From positions 124,347-188,346 of the forward strand of contig NZ_MRBK01000003.1 in assembly GCF_001969815.1 (NCBI RefSeq): 64,000 bases of DNA. Direction: 5' to 3'. The notes beneath the pieces are model-generated. The model was not told the DNA's origin and made no database searches. It worked only from the letters and a program-made list of their open reading frames with translations. Positions within the stretch are counted from its first letter, which is position 1, and every line of letters starts with the position of its first letter. Below, piece by piece: positions 8,154 to 17,632 of this stretch. Position numbers and translations under genes: made by a program. Source of the DNA: Bacillus swezeyi (lineage in GTDB: Bacteria > Bacillota > Bacilli > Bacillales > Bacillaceae).

Positions 8154-9731
8154 CTACGGAAGATCGATCACTTTAACTGATACGATATCAGCGATATTTT
8201 TCAGTTCATTTACAATGTCGTCTTCCAGGTGACGGTCAAACGAAAGCATCATGATCGCTTCGCCGCCCTTTTCTTTTCGGCCCACCTGCATCGTTGCAAT
8301 ATTGACGTCGTGATCTCCGAGGATCGCACCCACATGCCCGATGACGCCAGGTTTATCCTGGTGGTGGATATAGACAAGATGTCCGGCCGGATAAAAATCG
8401 ATATCAAAGCCGTTTAAAGCGACAATCCGTCCGCCGAAGTGAGGAATATAGGTTGCCCGTAAAGAAAATGTTGTTACGTCTCCGGTTACTTTAACGGAAA
8501 TGCAATTTTCATATCCTGATTCATTGGAAGAAATCTTTTCGCTGAAGCTGATGCCGCGTTCTTTTGCAACGGTTCCGGCGTTTACTTCATTAACTGTAGC
8601 CGCAACCCGGGGCTTCAGGAATCCGGCTAACAGGCTTTTCGTAATAAATGATGTTTCAAGTTTTGCGATGGAGCCTTCATAACCGATGGCCACATCTTTA
8701 ACCGGTTCATTCATGCACTGTGATACAAGATTTCCGATCGTATTGGCAAACTGATGATAAGGCTGGATTTTTTGGAAAGAGTCCTTTGTCATGGCCGGAA
8801 GGTTGATCGCAGACATCACCGGATTCCCTTGTGCGTACTGAAGGACTTCTTCAGAAACCTGTGCAGCTACATTCAGCTGGGCTTCTTTAGTCGAAGCTCC
8901 TAAATGCGGAGTCGCGATGACCAGCGGGTGATCAATCAGTTTTGAGTCCACTGGAGGCTCAACTTCAAAAACGTCCAGTGCCGCACCTGCGACATGTCCG
9001 CTTTCAAGCGCATCAAGAAGCGCCGCTTCATCTATGATTCCGCCTCTTGCACAGTTGACGAGACGTACACCTTTTTTTGTCTTTGCAATCGTTTCCTTGT
9101 TCAAAAGCCCCTTCGTTTCTTTTGTCAGCGGAGTATGAACGGTAATGATATCCGCGCATGCAAGGACTTCTTCAAGGCTGTTGACGTTGACGCCCAGTTT
9201 GTTCGCTCTTTCTTGGGTCAGGAATGGATCAAATACGTGCACCGTCATTCCGAACGCTTTTGCGCGGCTGGCAATTTCGCCTCCGATGCGGCCCATTCCG
9301 ACAATGCCCAGCGTTTTGCCGTAAAGCTCTGAACCGACATAAGCCGAACGATTCCATTCCCTTGACTTGACTGAGATATTCGCCTGCGGAATATGCCTCA
9401 TTAACGATGAGAACATCGCGAACGTATGCTCAGCTGTTGAAATTGTATTTCCGTTTGGCGCATTTACGACAATCACGCCGTGTTTTGTCGCCTCGTCAAT
9501 ATCAATGTTGTCTACGCCAACGCCTGCTCTGGCGACAATCTTCAATGAGGTCATCTTGTTAAACAGTTCTTCCGTCACTTTTGTGGCGCTTCTTACCAAG
9601 AGAGCATCGAACGTATGCAGTTCATCCTCTACTTCTGTTACATTTTTTTGAATAATTTCAATAAAATCTGCTTCCATTAATGGTTTTAGGCCATCGCTTG
9701 ACATTTTATCTGAGACCAATACTCGAAACAT
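8154..9731 (-). CDS. serA: D-3-phosphoglycerate dehydrogenase
   Basis: Oxidises 3-phosphoglycerate with NAD as the first step of serine synthesis. At 525 residues it is the long form, as in B. subtilis. Visible are the NAD-binding motif GMGRIGGEIA, the catalytic Arg/Glu/His set in NCARGGIID, DVFEVEPP and ATPHLGAST, an intervening allosteric domain, and a C-terminal ACT domain (DKPGVIGHVGAIL) expected to bind serine. The gene is alone on the minus strand with its own SigA-type promoter. I saw no T-box or other leader structure in its short 5' region. Confidence 0.97.
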   Translation of the reverse strand: MFRVLVSDKMSSDGLKPLMEADFIEIIQKNVTEVEDELHTFDALLVRSATKVTEELFNKMTSLKIVARAGVGVDNIDIDEATKHGVIVVNAPNGNTISTAEHTFAMFSSLMRHIPQANISVKSREWNRSAYVGSELYGKTLGIVGMGRIGGEIASRAKAFGMTVHVFDPFLTQERANKLGVNVNSLEEVLACADIITVHTPLTKETKGLLNKETIAKTKKGVRLVNCARGGIIDEAALLDALESGHVAGAALDVFEVEPPVDSKLIDHPLVIATPHLGASTKEAQLNVAAQVSEEVLQYAQGNPVMSAINLPAMTKDSFQKIQPYHQFANTIGNLVSQCMNEPVKDVAIGYEGSIAKLETSFITKSLLAGFLKPRVAATVNEVNAGTVAKERGISFSEKISSNESGYENCISVKVTGDVTTFSLRATYIPHFGGRIVALNGFDIDFYPAGHLVYIHHQDKPGVIGHVGAILGDHDVNIATMQVGRKEKGGEAIMMLSFDRHLEDDIVNELKNIADIVSVKVIDLP

Positions 9732-9770
9732 GTAAGATTTCCTCCTAAATAGACGTCATAAATATCTGAT

Positions 9771-9799
9771 AATTTACCATATTCCATAAAAGGTGTCAA
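9771..9799 (-). promoter_or_regulatory. SigA promoter of serA
   Basis: On the minus strand: TTGACA, 17 bases, TAAATT. The -35 hexamer matches the consensus and the spacing is ideal; the ribosome site CCTCCT (read on plus) lies at 9741. Confidence 0.85.
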
Positions 9800-9930
9800 T
9801 GAGTTTTGCGCAAAAGACGAAAATTAAAAATGAAAAAACTGTGAATGTGCGGTTTTTGGCATTGAGAAAAAACGCGCTTTCAGAAAACGCCTTCATGAAA
9901 CGGCTGAAATTGTCAGGCTGAGCTTGAATC

Positions 9931-9959
9931 TGTACATTTCTTCACAATTCATTTATAAT
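9931..9959 (+). promoter_or_regulatory. Probable SigA promoter of ribU
   Basis: TGTACA, 17 bases, TATAAT. The -10 is perfect and the -35 weak. Transcription would start just before the FMN riboswitch. Confidence 0.65.
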
Positions 9960-9987
9960 GATATCAAAATCTAAATATATAAGATCA

Positions 9988-10116
9988 ATCTTCGGGGCAG
10001 GGTGAAATTCCCTACCGGCGGTGATGAGCCTGTGCTCTAAGCCCGCGAGCCGCTTTTCGCGGCAGGATTCGGTGCGATTCCGAAGCCGACAGTATAGTCT
10101 GGATGGGAGAAGATGG
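9988..10116 (+). ncRNA. FMN riboswitch (RFN element)
   Basis: Shows the conserved RFN blocks in order: ATCTTCGGGGCAGGG, the GAAATTCCCTACCGGCGG block, GCCCGCGAGC, a variable hairpin, GGATTCGGTG, CCGAAGCCGACAG, and TGGATGGGAGAAGAT. It senses flavin mononucleotide. A terminator hairpin lies about 60 bases downstream, before the riboflavin transporter gene, so FMN should shut off ribU by early termination. Confidence 0.97.
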
Positions 10117-10176
10117 AGGTTCCTTGCGTTTTGAAATCGTATTTTTCAAGCGTTTATTTGACCTGTCTGCTAAACT

Positions 10177-10208
10177 GCCCCGCTTTGTAAAAAAGCGGGC
10201 TTTTTGTT
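10177..10208 (+). terminator. Riboswitch-controlled terminator upstream of ribU
   Basis: CCCGCTTT / AAAGCGGG stem followed by CTTTTTGTTT. It is the expression platform of the FMN riboswitch. Confidence 0.88.
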
Positions 10209-10271
10209 TAGGACGGGAGAAGAACCATTCCTCTTTTCGTGAGATGTGATCGAAAAGGAGAGAGTGACACA

Positions 10272-10856
10272 ATGAAACACACCAAAGTGAGACGTCTCGT
10301 CTCCATCAGTATGCTGAGCAGTATTGCATTTATTTTAATGATGCTAAGTTTTCCGATTTTAGGCGCATTTCCATATCTAAAGATCGACTTCAGCGACATT
10401 CCTGCATTGATTGCTGTTATATTGTATGGCCCAGGGGCCGGAATTGCCGTTGAAGCGGTTAAAAATGTGCTCAATTATTTCATTGCGGGAAGCGCTTCAG
10501 GCGTTCCGATCGACCAGACGGCGAACTTTGTCGCCGGAACCTTGTTTATCCTGCCGGCCGCTTTATTGCTGAAAAAATCAAATTCTGTCAAAGGATTTGT
10601 CACAGCTCTTTTTGCAGGGACAATTGTGATGGCCATTTCAATGAGCATTCTCAATTATGTTTTGTTTCTCCCTGCTTACACCTGGTTTTTAAATGCTCCG
10701 GCTTTATCGGCAGGCGCGCTGAAAACGACGATTCTGGCAGGAATCTTGCCATTTAATATTATCAAAGGCTTTGCTGTCGCTTTGGTGTCCACACCGATTT
10801 TTCTGCAGCTGAAGCCATGGCTGAAAGAAAATGTACGCATGGCCAAACAAATATAA
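10272..10856 (+). CDS. ribU: Riboflavin transporter, ECF substrate-binding subunit
   Basis: The S-component that binds riboflavin in the membrane and works with the shared ECF energy-coupling module encoded elsewhere. ATG 10272 is chosen, with AAGGAG 11 bases upstream, giving 194 residues. The sequence is almost entirely hydrophobic, with about five to six membrane helices; the N-terminal VRRLVSISMLSSIAFILM and KIDFSDIPALI motifs are typical of the family. The FMN riboswitch directly upstream confirms the flavin role. It was formerly called ypaA in B. subtilis. Confidence 0.95.
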   Translation: MKHTKVRRLVSISMLSSIAFILMMLSFPILGAFPYLKIDFSDIPALIAVILYGPGAGIAVEAVKNVLNYFIAGSASGVPIDQTANFVAGTLFILPAALLLKKSNSVKGFVTALFAGTIVMAISMSILNYVLFLPAYTWFLNAPALSAGALKTTILAGILPFNIIKGFAVALVSTPIFLQLKPWLKENVRMAKQI

Positions 10857-10864
10857 AGAGTAAG

Positions 10865-10895
10865 AAAGCCCGGCGTTTTCCTCGCCGGGCTTTCC
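10865..10895 (+). terminator. Terminator of ribU
   Basis: A perfect 11-base-pair stem AAAGCCCGGCG / CGCCGGGCTTT with loop TTTTCCT, right after the ribU stop. The T-run is short. Confidence 0.8.
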
Positions 10896-10900
10896 CCGTA

Positions 10901-10934
10901 AAAAAATCCGGCAGACGATGTGCCGGATTTTTCT
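10901..10934 (-). terminator. Terminator of fer, bidirectional
   Basis: AAATCCGGCA / TGCCGGATTT stem with loop GACGATG, flanked by As on one side and Ts on the other, so it can act on both strands. It lies between the convergent ribU and fer. Confidence 0.85.
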
Positions 10935-10939
10935 TTTCT

Positions 10940-11239
<300 letters not shown>

Positions 11240-11274
11240 CTATCTATCCGATATGAAACCTATTCCCATTCCTT

Positions 11275-11303
11275 ATTGTAATGGTGTTAATCTGACATTT
11301 CAA
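11275..11303 (-). promoter_or_regulatory. SigA promoter of fer
   Basis: On the minus strand: TTGAAA, 17 bases, TACAAT. The leader to the start is about 80 bases. Confidence 0.8.
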
Positions 11304-11454
11304 CTCAAAAATATTGAGAATGCTTATCACATAAGGGTTCTACTGCTAACATACCCCTTTTAAATGACTTTAAACATCGATTTCTCCGCAAAATCTGTTA
11401 AAATAAAAAGAAGAAAAATATCGAATGTTGGCCTAAAAGAATGCAGGTGATGCT

Positions 11455-12513
11455 ATGTCGGTTTATTTTTTTGACGCCGTTGTGCTGGACATCCTTTCTT
11501 CAATGAGAGGAGAGCGGTCGCCGAGCGCCGTGTTCCATTTATTAAAAGGGAAAAGGTCGTCACAGACGATACAAGACGCCGGTTTATTTGCTGTCTCAAA
11601 GTATTTCGGCTTTAGTCCGTCCCTTTCAAGAGACCAATTGAACAGCAGTGTTCAAAAGTTGAAGCAGAAATCTTTTATTGCCGAAAAAACAGGGACTGAC
11701 GCTTATGCCGTGACTGAAAGCGGTCAACAAGAGCTGGCCCGCTGCTTCAGCATGCATCCATGGCCCAAGCACTTTCACGGCGCATATTATCAGGCAGCCG
11801 CTAAAATCATGTGGGGGAGGATGTCTCTTTTGCTTCAGGTGCTCTCAAACAGACGATATCGTGAGCGCGCTTATTTGCCGATCACAAAAGATTACCAGAT
11901 TCAAAACTGGGTCAGACACTACTTGAGAAGCCGGAATACTGAAGAAATGGCTGCGCGCTTCCACAAAGAACTGAAAGAAAGGCTGTCGGCATTGAACGAT
12001 GATGAACAGGCTTCAGTTTTTGTACATTCTCTGACATCAGCCAGAAAAGCAGGCTTTACATTTAAACAGCTTGCGGAAAAAATGCATCGGGATGAATGGT
12101 ACATATATGCGTTGTTTTGGGATGTGCTGCACTATTTTATTCAATCCGCCCAAAATGGTGAGAGTCCGATATTGCAAACGCTGATTCATGATATGTCTTT
12201 TCAAGATGCGCTGACGCAATCGACGAGAAAAACGCTGCTTCTCATCAAAGATGGCAAATCAATTGACCGGATTGCAGAAATCAGAAATCTGAAAACGGCG
12301 ACGATCGAGGATCATATAGTGGAAATCGCGATCCGTGAGCCGGCTTTTTCCATTGAAAGATATGTTTCAAAAGAGGAGCAGAAAATCATTGCCGATTATG
12401 CAAAAACCAACCAAACCAATAAAATCAGACATATTAAAGAAGGCCTCGGGGATAAATACAGCTATTTCAAGATCCGTCTGGCCCTGTCGAAAACGGTGAG
12501 CCGGCATGGATAA
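11455..12513 (+). CDS. ypbB: YpbB, RecQ-associated helix-turn-helix protein
   Basis: A 352-residue protein that starts at ATG behind GCAGGTGATG. The C-terminal region (about 245-345: [35 protein letters not shown]) resembles the HTH_40 domain that many RecQ helicases carry at their own C-terminus. The RecQ-type helicase gene follows directly with an 8-base overlap and lacks that domain, so YpbB may be its detached partner (inference). The N-terminal two thirds have no fold I can name. No biochemical function is known to me. Confidence 0.9.
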   Translation: MSVYFFDAVVLDILSSMRGERSPSAVFHLLKGKRSSQTIQDAGLFAVSKYFGFSPSLSRDQLNSSVQKLKQKSFIAEKTGTDAYAVTESGQQELARCFSMHPWPKHFHGAYYQAAAKIMWGRMSLLLQVLSNRRYRERAYLPITKDYQIQNWVRHYLRSRNTEEMAARFHKELKERLSALNDDEQASVFVHSLTSARKAGFTFKQLAEKMHRDEWYIYALFWDVLHYFIQSAQNGESPILQTLIHDMSFQDALTQSTRKTLLLIKDGKSIDRIAEIRNLKTATIEDHIVEIAIREPAFSIERYVSKEEQKIIADYAKTNQTNKIRHIKEGLGDKYSYFKIRLALSKTVSRHG

Positions 12514-14002
12514 ACTTCATCAGGCCCTCCGCCGCCATTTCGGATACAGTTCGTTTAAAAAAGGTCAGGAAACGATTATGAAAAGCGTTCTTGAGGGGCG
12601 GGATACGGTGGCGATGCTTCCGACAGGAGGGGGGAAATCATTATGTTACCAGCTTCCGGGATTTTTGACAGACGGAACGGTTTTGATTGTTTCCCCGCTG
12701 CTTTCTTTAATGGAAGATCAGGTGCAGCAGCTGAAGATGCGGGGCGAAAAAAGGACGGCCGCGTATAACAGCGTCTTGACGTATCAAGAAAGAGACTATA
12801 TTTTAAAACAGCTTCACCGTCTTAAATTTCTTTACATTTCACCTGAAGCACTTCAGTCTGAACAGATCATCAAACGTCTTCAGACGATTAAAGTCAGCCT
12901 TTTTGTCGTTGATGAAGCCCACTGTATTTCGCAATGGGGACATGACTTCAGACCCGATTATTCGAAGCTCGGCGAGATCAAAGCGCTTCTCGGCAATCCG
13001 CCCACACTGGCGCTTACAGCGACGGCAACAGAAGCGACATTAAAGGATATATCCCAAATGCTCGGGCTTGCGGAAGCCAGTTATTTCATCTATTCTGTTG
13101 ATCGCCCGAATATCGCCCTTCATATTGAAAATCTCCGGGATACAGCTGCAAAAACGGAAAGGCTGATTGAACTGGTTCGCAAACTCCAAGGGCCGGGCCT
13201 TGTCTATTGTCCGACGAGAAAATGGACTGAAGAGCTGGCTGAGAGGCTCACCGAAGAGACAAGGCTGAGAACGGGCTTTTATCACGGGGGGATGGAATCT
13301 GGCGACAGGATGCTGATCCAGCAGCAGTTCATCCGTAATCAGCTAGATGCGGTCTGCTGTACAAATGCCTTTGGAATGGGGGTCGATAAGCCGGATGTCA
13401 GGTATGTGATTCATTTCAACCTCCCGCAGACCGCAGAGGCCTATATGCAGGAAATCGGCCGCGCAGGCCGGGACGGACAGCAGAGCATCAGCATCCTCCT
13501 GAAAGCTCCAGGAGATGAAGGCATTCAGGAGCAGCTGATTCAAACGGAAGCCCTTAGTCAACACGATATTGACTTTTTATATGAAAAGCTTGCCGATGTG
13601 AAGGATGAACGCGCTTTAAGGGACATTCTTCAGCAGTCAGGCCTATCAGAAACACAGGCCCGCCATTTTGTACACCTTTACTTAAAGGTTCATCATTTAG
13701 GTGATGACGGAAGAGAGCTCATCTATCGGGAAATGGACAGCCGAAAACACCTGAAATTAAAAAAGATGGCCGGCTTCGCGTCCATCACCGAAAGCGAAGG
13801 ATGCTTCCGCAGAGGCCTGCTGGCTTATTTTAATGAAGAGCTAAAGCCCCGAAAAAACAGCGGTGCAGCTTGCTGTACATATTGCGGTTTAGATCTTGAT
13901 GCATACGAAACTAAAGGAGACCGCCCATTTATGAATGAATTGACAGCCTGGGAAGAAGAATTGGATGCGATATTCGCCGCCGGCCGTGATCGTTTATGCT
14001 GA
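12506..14002 (+). CDS. recS: RecQ-family ATP-dependent DNA helicase RecS
   Basis: A 498-residue 3'-5' DNA helicase, matching B. subtilis RecS in length. Motif I is PTGGGKS (about 39-45), motif II is DEAH (136-139), followed by ALTATAT, then the second RecA lobe with [14 protein letters not shown] and [11 protein letters not shown]. The C-terminal zinc-binding part is reduced (CCTYCGLD), and no winged-helix or HRDC domain is present, unlike long RecQ proteins. It is coupled by overlap to ypbB upstream and ypbD downstream. Confidence 0.95.
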   Translation: MDKLHQALRRHFGYSSFKKGQETIMKSVLEGRDTVAMLPTGGGKSLCYQLPGFLTDGTVLIVSPLLSLMEDQVQQLKMRGEKRTAAYNSVLTYQERDYILKQLHRLKFLYISPEALQSEQIIKRLQTIKVSLFVVDEAHCISQWGHDFRPDYSKLGEIKALLGNPPTLALTATATEATLKDISQMLGLAEASYFIYSVDRPNIALHIENLRDTAAKTERLIELVRKLQGPGLVYCPTRKWTEELAERLTEETRLRTGFYHGGMESGDRMLIQQQFIRNQLDAVCCTNAFGMGVDKPDVRYVIHFNLPQTAEAYMQEIGRAGRDGQQSISILLKAPGDEGIQEQLIQTEALSQHDIDFLYEKLADVKDERALRDILQQSGLSETQARHFVHLYLKVHHLGDDGRELIYREMDSRKHLKLKKMAGFASITESEGCFRRGLLAYFNEELKPRKNSGAACCTYCGLDLDAYETKGDRPFMNELTAWEEELDAIFAAGRDRLC

Positions 14003-14646
14003 AAAAACAAACTGAAATCATTAAACGGCTGTCAGACAGGGAAATGTTGAAACAGCTATATGCTTCACAAGCTTTGATGCTCGTTTTAGCGCTGCTGTTG
14101 GGAATCTTTTTATTTGATGATATCGGCGGTTTTTTCTCGCTTTGGAATGGGTTCGACCCGAACATCCTGACTTATGGGGTGCCGTTATCGGCTCTTGTCA
14201 TTTTGATTGATCTGGCAGTGATGAAATGGGTTCCCCGGCATATGTATGACGATGAAGGGATTAATGAAAAGCTATTTCGCAATCGGTCATACCCGCATAT
14301 CCTGTTCCTTACCCTTTTTATAGCATTTGCCGAAGAAATATTGTTTAGAGGCGTCATCCAGACCCATTTCGGCATTTGGACTGCGAGCATCATTTTCGCG
14401 ATTTTGCATTTTCGTTATTTAAAAAAGTGGCTGCTTTTTGCAATGGTTGTTTCGATCAGTTTTCTGCTCGGACTGAGCTTTCAGCAGACTCATAATTTAT
14501 TCGTGCCTGTCACGGCTCATTTTTTGATTGATGTGGTATTCGCGTGCCAGATTCGTTTTCAACACGTAAGGAGGAGTTCACATGGCGGAGATGTCCAGGA
14601 TAGAGAGGAAGAAAAAGGAGCAGGGGGAGGAGAAAGCCCGCGCTGA
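13996..14646 (+). CDS. ypbD: CPBP-family intramembrane metalloprotease YpbD
   Basis: A multi-pass membrane protein of the CAAX protease/bacteriocin-processing type. Catalytic motifs are EEILFRG (EExxxR), a histidine in FAILHFRY, and a distal His in [10 protein letters not shown]. The start overlaps recS by 7 bases. The reading frame runs 65 bases into ypbE, giving a polar tail ending [13 protein letters not shown]. subtilis YpbD is shorter (about 189 against 216 here). The substrate is unknown. The overlap with ypbE implies translational coupling. Confidence 0.9.
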   Translation: MLKKQTEIIKRLSDREMLKQLYASQALMLVLALLLGIFLFDDIGGFFSLWNGFDPNILTYGVPLSALVILIDLAVMKWVPRHMYDDEGINEKLFRNRSYPHILFLTLFIAFAEEILFRGVIQTHFGIWTASIIFAILHFRYLKKWLLFAMVVSISFLLGLSFQQTHNLFVPVTAHFLIDVVFACQIRFQHVRRSSHGGDVQDREEEKGAGGGESPR

Positions 14647-15325
14647 ATTCGACTGGGAGGTTCCGAAAGAGCCGGAGCAGGCTGAAGATGAGCTCCCTTC
14701 CAGACAGTCATATCGTGAAAAAAAGAAAAACAGCAAGAATAAAAACAGAAACCCTTTGTTTACATCGCTTGCTGTCATGTTTTTTTTCATCCCGATCATC
14801 GTTTTTCTTGTGTTCATGTATATGCTGAACCAAAACGATGCTGATACTAACCCTGGACAATATGACGACGTGTTTTATGAAAAGTCGGATGAAACAGGGG
14901 TGCTCGATGAAAAAAAAGACGGTGAACAGTCCGTTGAAGAAGAGAAAGATTCACAGCATACAGCCGCCGCCCTTGAAGAAGAAAAGCCGAAAGAAGACAG
15001 CAGCAAATCGGAAAAAAAAGCGGATGAATCCCGGCAAAAGACTGAAAAAAAGAAAGAACCAGAAGAAAAGGAAACGAATAGAGCTGAGGAAAAGCCTGCT
15101 GTAACAAAGAAAAAGGTAGCTGAAACAACGCCGCCGGTGCAAAAAGCCGCCGAACCGAAGCCGAAAAAGGTGCTCAAGCACACAGTTGCTGAAAAAGAAA
15201 CGCTTTTCAGGATCTCACTGAAATATTATAAGGACCGGTCAGGAGAAGAAAAAATCCGCAATTACAATCAATTATCCGGCAGCAATGTCTACGCGGGACA
15301 GGTGCTGGATATTCCTATTTATTAA
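14582..15325 (+). CDS. ypbE: Membrane-anchored LysM protein YpbE
   Basis: A 247-residue protein starting at ATG behind a strong AAGGAGGAG inside the end of ypbD. A charged cytoplasmic N-terminus (about 1-57) leads to one membrane segment (about 58-80), a long Lys/Glu-rich, low-complexity extracellular linker (about 95-195), and a C-terminal LysM domain (TVAEKETLFRISLKYY ... VYAGQVLDIPIY). It should reach across and bind peptidoglycan. No enzymatic domain is seen. The repetitive AAA/GAA codons create long meaningless frames on the opposite strand. Confidence 0.92.
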   Translation: MAEMSRIERKKKEQGEEKARAEFDWEVPKEPEQAEDELPSRQSYREKKKNSKNKNRNPLFTSLAVMFFFIPIIVFLVFMYMLNQNDADTNPGQYDDVFYEKSDETGVLDEKKDGEQSVEEEKDSQHTAAALEEEKPKEDSSKSEKKADESRQKTEKKKEPEEKETNRAEEKPAVTKKKVAETTPPVQKAAEPKPKKVLKHTVAEKETLFRISLKYYKDRSGEEKIRNYNQLSGSNVYAGQVLDIPIY

Positions 15326-15393
15326 CCCATGGTATGATTTGGGCCGCATCTACATATACATTGTACTAACAATTAGGACAAGGTGTGAGGACT

Positions 15394-15837
15394 GTGGGGA
15401 GCGAGCTTAATCAGCTGGACCGTTTCGCCGACGAACCTACAAGACAAATGCTTCGCGGCTTAATTAAGAGAAAACAGAAGTATGAAAATTATGCTAGGCA
15501 GACATTCAGATGGCAGGCAGCCGCCATCATTTGCGCGGCTTCGTTTTGTTTGTTTATAGCGGCAAAAGGGCTGGGGCAAAGCGGTTTTCTGTCCGAAATG
15601 CTCAATGACTCCATTTATCTGTTTTGGATATTGTCCGCCGCTTTCGCCTACAGCACCGCTTATTATTTTAAAAAGAAGGAAGAAAAAGCGGAAGGGGAAT
15701 ATCATAAGCTGAGATGTGAGATTATTCAGAAAAGCACGGATTTATGGCCTCAGCCTGAAATGTGGAAATCACGGGAAACGGTTTTTAAGTTAATGAAACA
15801 GCAATATGACATCAACCTTTATTTCGAAAGCAAATAA
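15394..15837 (+). CDS. ypbF: Small membrane protein YpbF
   Basis: GTG 15394 is chosen because AAGGTG lies 8 bases before it, giving 147 residues, the length I recall for B. subtilis YpbF; GTG 15385 is an alternative. Two hydrophobic segments (about 40-58 and 73-90) are followed by a charged C-terminal tail. The function is unknown. A terminator comes right after it, within the 5' region of ypbG. Confidence 0.82.
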   Translation: MGSELNQLDRFADEPTRQMLRGLIKRKQKYENYARQTFRWQAAAIICAASFCLFIAAKGLGQSGFLSEMLNDSIYLFWILSAAFAYSTAYYFKKKEEKAEGEYHKLRCEIIQKSTDLWPQPEMWKSRETVFKLMKQQYDINLYFESK

Positions 15838-15841
15838 AGTT

Positions 15842-15878
15842 AAAAGACGTTTTCTTGTGAAAAGAAACGTCTTTTTTC
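15842..15878 (+). terminator. Terminator after ypbF
   Basis: AAAGACGTTTTCTT ... AAGAAACGTCTTTTTT stem with a GTGA loop, 5 bases after the ypbF stop. A longer ypbG frame reads through it, one reason to prefer the later ypbG start. Confidence 0.85.
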
Positions 15879-15922
15879 GTCAGCCGTCTTATGAAGAAAG
15901 AAAACAAGATTGGAGAATGATT

Positions 15923-16699
15923 ATGATCTATTTGCTCAGTCTCATTTTTGCAGCTTTGATTTGCTTTTTCGCCTTGCTTTGGAAAATGTCTGCTATCGCT
16001 AAAGAAAACACGGTTGTGCGTGCAGAGTTTCCCGTCGGACGCCTCAAAGAACCGCTGAACCTCTTTTTTATTTCAGATATTCACAGGAGGACAGTCAGTA
16101 CAGAGATCATCCAAGAAGTAAAAGAACACGGGGTTCACCTCGTAGTCATCGGAGGCGACCTGGCGGAGCACGGCGTCCCGTTTCCGACGATTGAAGAAAA
16201 TATAAAAAGGCTGGCAAGTTTGGGAAAAACGTATTTTGTATGGGGAAACAATGATTATGAAGTCGATCAGCAAAGATTGACCAGCATTTTCAAGAAATAC
16301 GCCGTGACAGCCTTGCGCAATGAGTCGGTTCTTTACGAACGTAACGGACAAGCCGTCAATATTTGCGGAGTCGACGATATCAGACTCGAATTGGACGATT
16401 ACAGAGAAGCTGTGCGCCGACTCCAGAGCAATGCACCGACTCTTTTAGTTTCACATAATCCGGAGATTCATCATCAAATACATGAGACGGATGGAATTGA
16501 CGCTGTATTCAGCGGACATACACACGGGGGGCAGATCCGCATCGGCAGGCTTGGCTTGTATGAAAAAGGGGGGATGGGAACGGTTCATCAGGCATGCTAC
16601 CTGATCAGCAACGGCTACGGGACGACAAAACTTCCTTTAAGGCTTGGGGCACGGCCTGAAACACATCTGATCAAGCTCGTTCCGAAGCAACAGCACTAA
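15923..16699 (+). CDS. ypbG: Membrane-anchored metallophosphoesterase YpbG
   Basis: A calcineurin-type phosphoesterase. ATG 15923 with TGGAG upstream gives 258 residues, equal to the B. subtilis protein as I recall it; the frame is open back to 15806 but crosses a terminator. One membrane segment (about 1-20) is followed by the metal-binding motifs FISDIH, GGDLAEHG, GNNDYE, SHNPE and SGHTHGGQ, all complete. The active site would be extracytoplasmic or membrane-proximal. Its substrate is unknown. Confidence 0.9.
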   Translation: MIYLLSLIFAALICFFALLWKMSAIAKENTVVRAEFPVGRLKEPLNLFFISDIHRRTVSTEIIQEVKEHGVHLVVIGGDLAEHGVPFPTIEENIKRLASLGKTYFVWGNNDYEVDQQRLTSIFKKYAVTALRNESVLYERNGQAVNICGVDDIRLELDDYREAVRRLQSNAPTLLVSHNPEIHHQIHETDGIDAVFSGHTHGGQIRIGRLGLYEKGGMGTVHQACYLISNGYGTTKLPLRLGARPETHLIKLVPKQQH

Positions 16700-16739
16700 G
16701 CTTTTTCCTCTGAAAAGAAACGAAAAGACGGCATAGTGC

Positions 16740-16768
16740 TTGTCTTCCAGTGAAACACAGTGTAAACT
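16740..16768 (+). promoter_or_regulatory. Probable SigA promoter of mecB
   Basis: TTGTCT, 17 bases, TAAACT, about 85 bases before mecB. An imperfect inverted repeat (16799-16826) lies in the leader. Confidence 0.6.
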
Positions 16769-16853
16769 GGTATCAAAATTAAGAACCTATGACTCATCAT
16801 CTCCATATAATTAAGATATATGATGTGTGCAAGAAGAGGCAGGAGGGAACGTT

Positions 16854-17438
16854 ATGCGGCTTGAGCGTCTAAATTATAACAAGATCAAAATCTTTCTGAC
16901 ACTTGATGATCTGACAGACCGGGGGCTGACGAAAGAAGACCTTTGGAAAGACTCATTTAAAGTTCAGCAGCTGTTTAAGGACATGATGAACGAAGCGAAT
17001 ACAGAGCTCGGGTTTGAAGCGAATGGCCCAATTGCTGTGGAAGTGTATTCTCTTCAGGCGCAAGGAATGGTCATCATTGTCACCAAAAACCATGAAACAG
17101 ATGAAGACGATAATGAGTATGATGAGGATTATATAGAAATGCAAGTCAAGCTTGGGGAAAGTGTTGACATAGTATATGAGTTTCAAACGTTTGAACATCT
17201 GATCGAGCTGTCCAGAAATCTTGACCGCATCGGCATTCAAGGCGGAACAGTCTATCATTATGGAGACAGATATTTCTTAAGTTTGGATGACTTTGATTCC
17301 CACTCTGTTGACGGCGTGATTTCGATTTTGGCCGAATACGGAAGCCCGACGACTTTAACCATTTACAGACTTCAGGAATATGGAAAGAAAATCATGGATA
17401 ACAATGCTGTTCAGACGATTCAGACATACTTTAAGTAA
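16854..17438 (+). CDS. mecB: ClpC adaptor MecB (YpbH)
   Basis: A paralogue of MecA, the adaptor that feeds proteins such as ComK to the ClpC ATPase. ATG 16854 with AGGAGGG upstream gives 194 residues. The N-terminal MecA-like motif MRLERLNYNKIKIFLTLDDL is followed by an acidic linker (about 70-92, DEDDNEYDEDY) and the C-terminal ClpC-binding domain (FEHLIELSRNL, YHYGDRYFLSL). It is encoded alone, with a terminator at 17459. In B. subtilis its loss affects competence and sporulation mildly. Confidence 0.94.
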   Translation: MRLERLNYNKIKIFLTLDDLTDRGLTKEDLWKDSFKVQQLFKDMMNEANTELGFEANGPIAVEVYSLQAQGMVIIVTKNHETDEDDNEYDEDYIEMQVKLGESVDIVYEFQTFEHLIELSRNLDRIGIQGGTVYHYGDRYFLSLDDFDSHSVDGVISILAEYGSPTTLTIYRLQEYGKKIMDNNAVQTIQTYFK

Positions 17439-17458
17439 CCCGCATCGCAAAAGATTTT

Positions 17459-17484
17459 CTGCTGTGTTAAACAGCAGTTTTTTT
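17459..17484 (+). terminator. Terminator of mecB
   Basis: CTGCTGT / ACAGCAG stem with loop GTTAA and seven Ts. Confidence 0.88.
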
Positions 17485-17553
17485 CTGCCGAAAATAAGAA
17501 TATAACAAAAAAGATTTTTCTCGAATATTTTCACGAAAAATGGTTGTTTGTTC

Positions 17554-17582
17554 TTTGCATGATTGGTGCAAGGGTGTATACT
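17554..17582 (+). promoter_or_regulatory. Probable promoter of gudB
   Basis: TTTGCA, 17 bases, TATACT, with an extended TG one base before the -10. It lies about 50 bases before the gudB start. Confidence 0.65.
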
Positions 17583-17632
17583 ATTCTCTGAAAGGACAAC
17601 ATGCCAGAAAGACTTTAGGAGGTTAACTTATA

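Larger units (their letters stand above)
9732..10271. other. Divergent regulatory region serA / ribU
   Basis: These 540 bases without a gene contain the serA promoter (minus strand), a ribU promoter, the FMN riboswitch and its terminator. An AT-rich stretch at 9800-9920 has no feature I can name. Confidence 0.8.

Noticed and set aside
9367-9651. Plus-strand frames inside serA (also 8229-8417, 8994-9332)
   Set aside because: They lie opposite a full-length, well-matched serA and have no ribosome site or recognisable product.
9732-9830. Possible T-box or serine-responsive leader for serA
   Set aside because: The leader is too short, and no T-box sequence or terminator lies between the promoter and the start.
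14847-15183. Long minus-strand frames inside ypbE
   Set aside because: They are mirror images of the Lys/Glu-rich linker codons (AAA, GAA become Phe/Leu/Ser-rich frames) and lack ribosome sites.
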